A DNA stretch of 64,000 nucleotides from Linnemannia elongata (lineage: Eukaryota; Mortierellomycota; Mortierellomycetes; Mortierellales; Mortierellaceae): assembly GCA_036320915.1 (NCBI GenBank), contig JAXBDG010000019.1, forward strand, positions 124,001-188,000, in the 5' to 3' direction. Shown piece by piece: positions 63,896 to 64,000 of the stretch. Position 1 is the first letter of the stretch, and each line of letters opens with the position of its first letter. The notes beneath the pieces were generated by a model that was given only the letters and a program-made list of their open reading frames with translations, had not been told where the DNA came from and made no database searches. A program made the position numbers and the translations under genes.

Positions 63896-64000
63896 GGTTA
63901 ATGTTGTTAGGATGAGCCTTTGGTGGTGTCTGGTGAAAGAAGGATTGTCCTGAGCTGTATTTTTGTGTTGATCAGTCTTCCGGCGCTTGCTTGCTTGTGG

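Overview
The window is nuclear DNA of a filamentous fungus. Genes are split by short GT-AG introns (mostly 60-250 bp), leaders are strongly C/T-biased, and the gene content is fungal: SET1/COMPASS, the ERMES subunit Mdm12, Rad7, exocyst Exo70 and a YAT-type amino-acid permease. The repertoire and style (a stand-alone His-brace secreted protein, an F-box/LRR protein with near-identical repeats, a GH5_12 steryl-glucosidase) fit an early-diverging Mucoromycota lineage, most likely Mortierellomycotina. That placement is inference, not a search result. I placed 23 protein-coding genes. All multi-exon models were built by hand from splice sites, and each keeps an open frame from ATG to stop.

Layout: 0-3 kb, leader/promoter of a type I membrane protein (3.0-5.3). 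CFT2/CPSF2 (5.6-8.7, minus) and a WD-repeat protein (9.1-11.2, minus) follow. EXO70 (12.5-15.6, plus) converges on a UDP-galactose 4-epimerase (16.1-17.4, minus). After a 2.9-kb divergent gap come a TMEM223-like mitochondrial protein (20.3-21.5), a DUF4203 membrane protein (21.8-22.8, minus) and MDM12 (23.2-26.1, minus). A second 2.9-kb divergent gap leads to a secreted His-brace (LPMO-like) protein (29.0-30.6) and an ANCHR/ZFYVE19-like protein (31.8-33.5). Next are TFIIIA (33.5-35.7, minus), a voltage-sensor-like membrane protein (35.9-37.1, minus), a steryl-glucosidase ending in a CaaX box (38.2-42.0), RAD7 (42.2-44.4), an amino-acid permease (45.3-47.0) and a small disordered protein (47.7-47.9, minus).

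From 48.5 to 52.8 kb the window looks accessory: an F-box/LRR protein built from 84-bp DNA repeats, a Gag-like zinc-knuckle relic, and two different small DPBB (expansin-like) secreted proteins. The right end returns to core genes: mitochondrial uS2m/MRP4 (53.3-55.1), SET1 (55.6-60.8, minus), a PRA1-family protein (62.2-63.1) and mitochondrial uS8m (63.4-63.9, minus).

The core genes do not form one pathway. They cover mRNA 3'-end processing, chromatin, repair, 5S transcription, membrane traffic, organelle contacts and mitochondrial translation. The most unusual observations are the CSIM terminus of the GH5_12 enzyme, the His-brace secreted protein, the stand-alone voltage-sensor-like protein, the repeat-homogenised LRR gene beside a retroelement relic, and complementary CAA/TTG tracts flanking the first exon of EXO70. 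No tRNA, rRNA, CRISPR array or intact transposon was found by eye.
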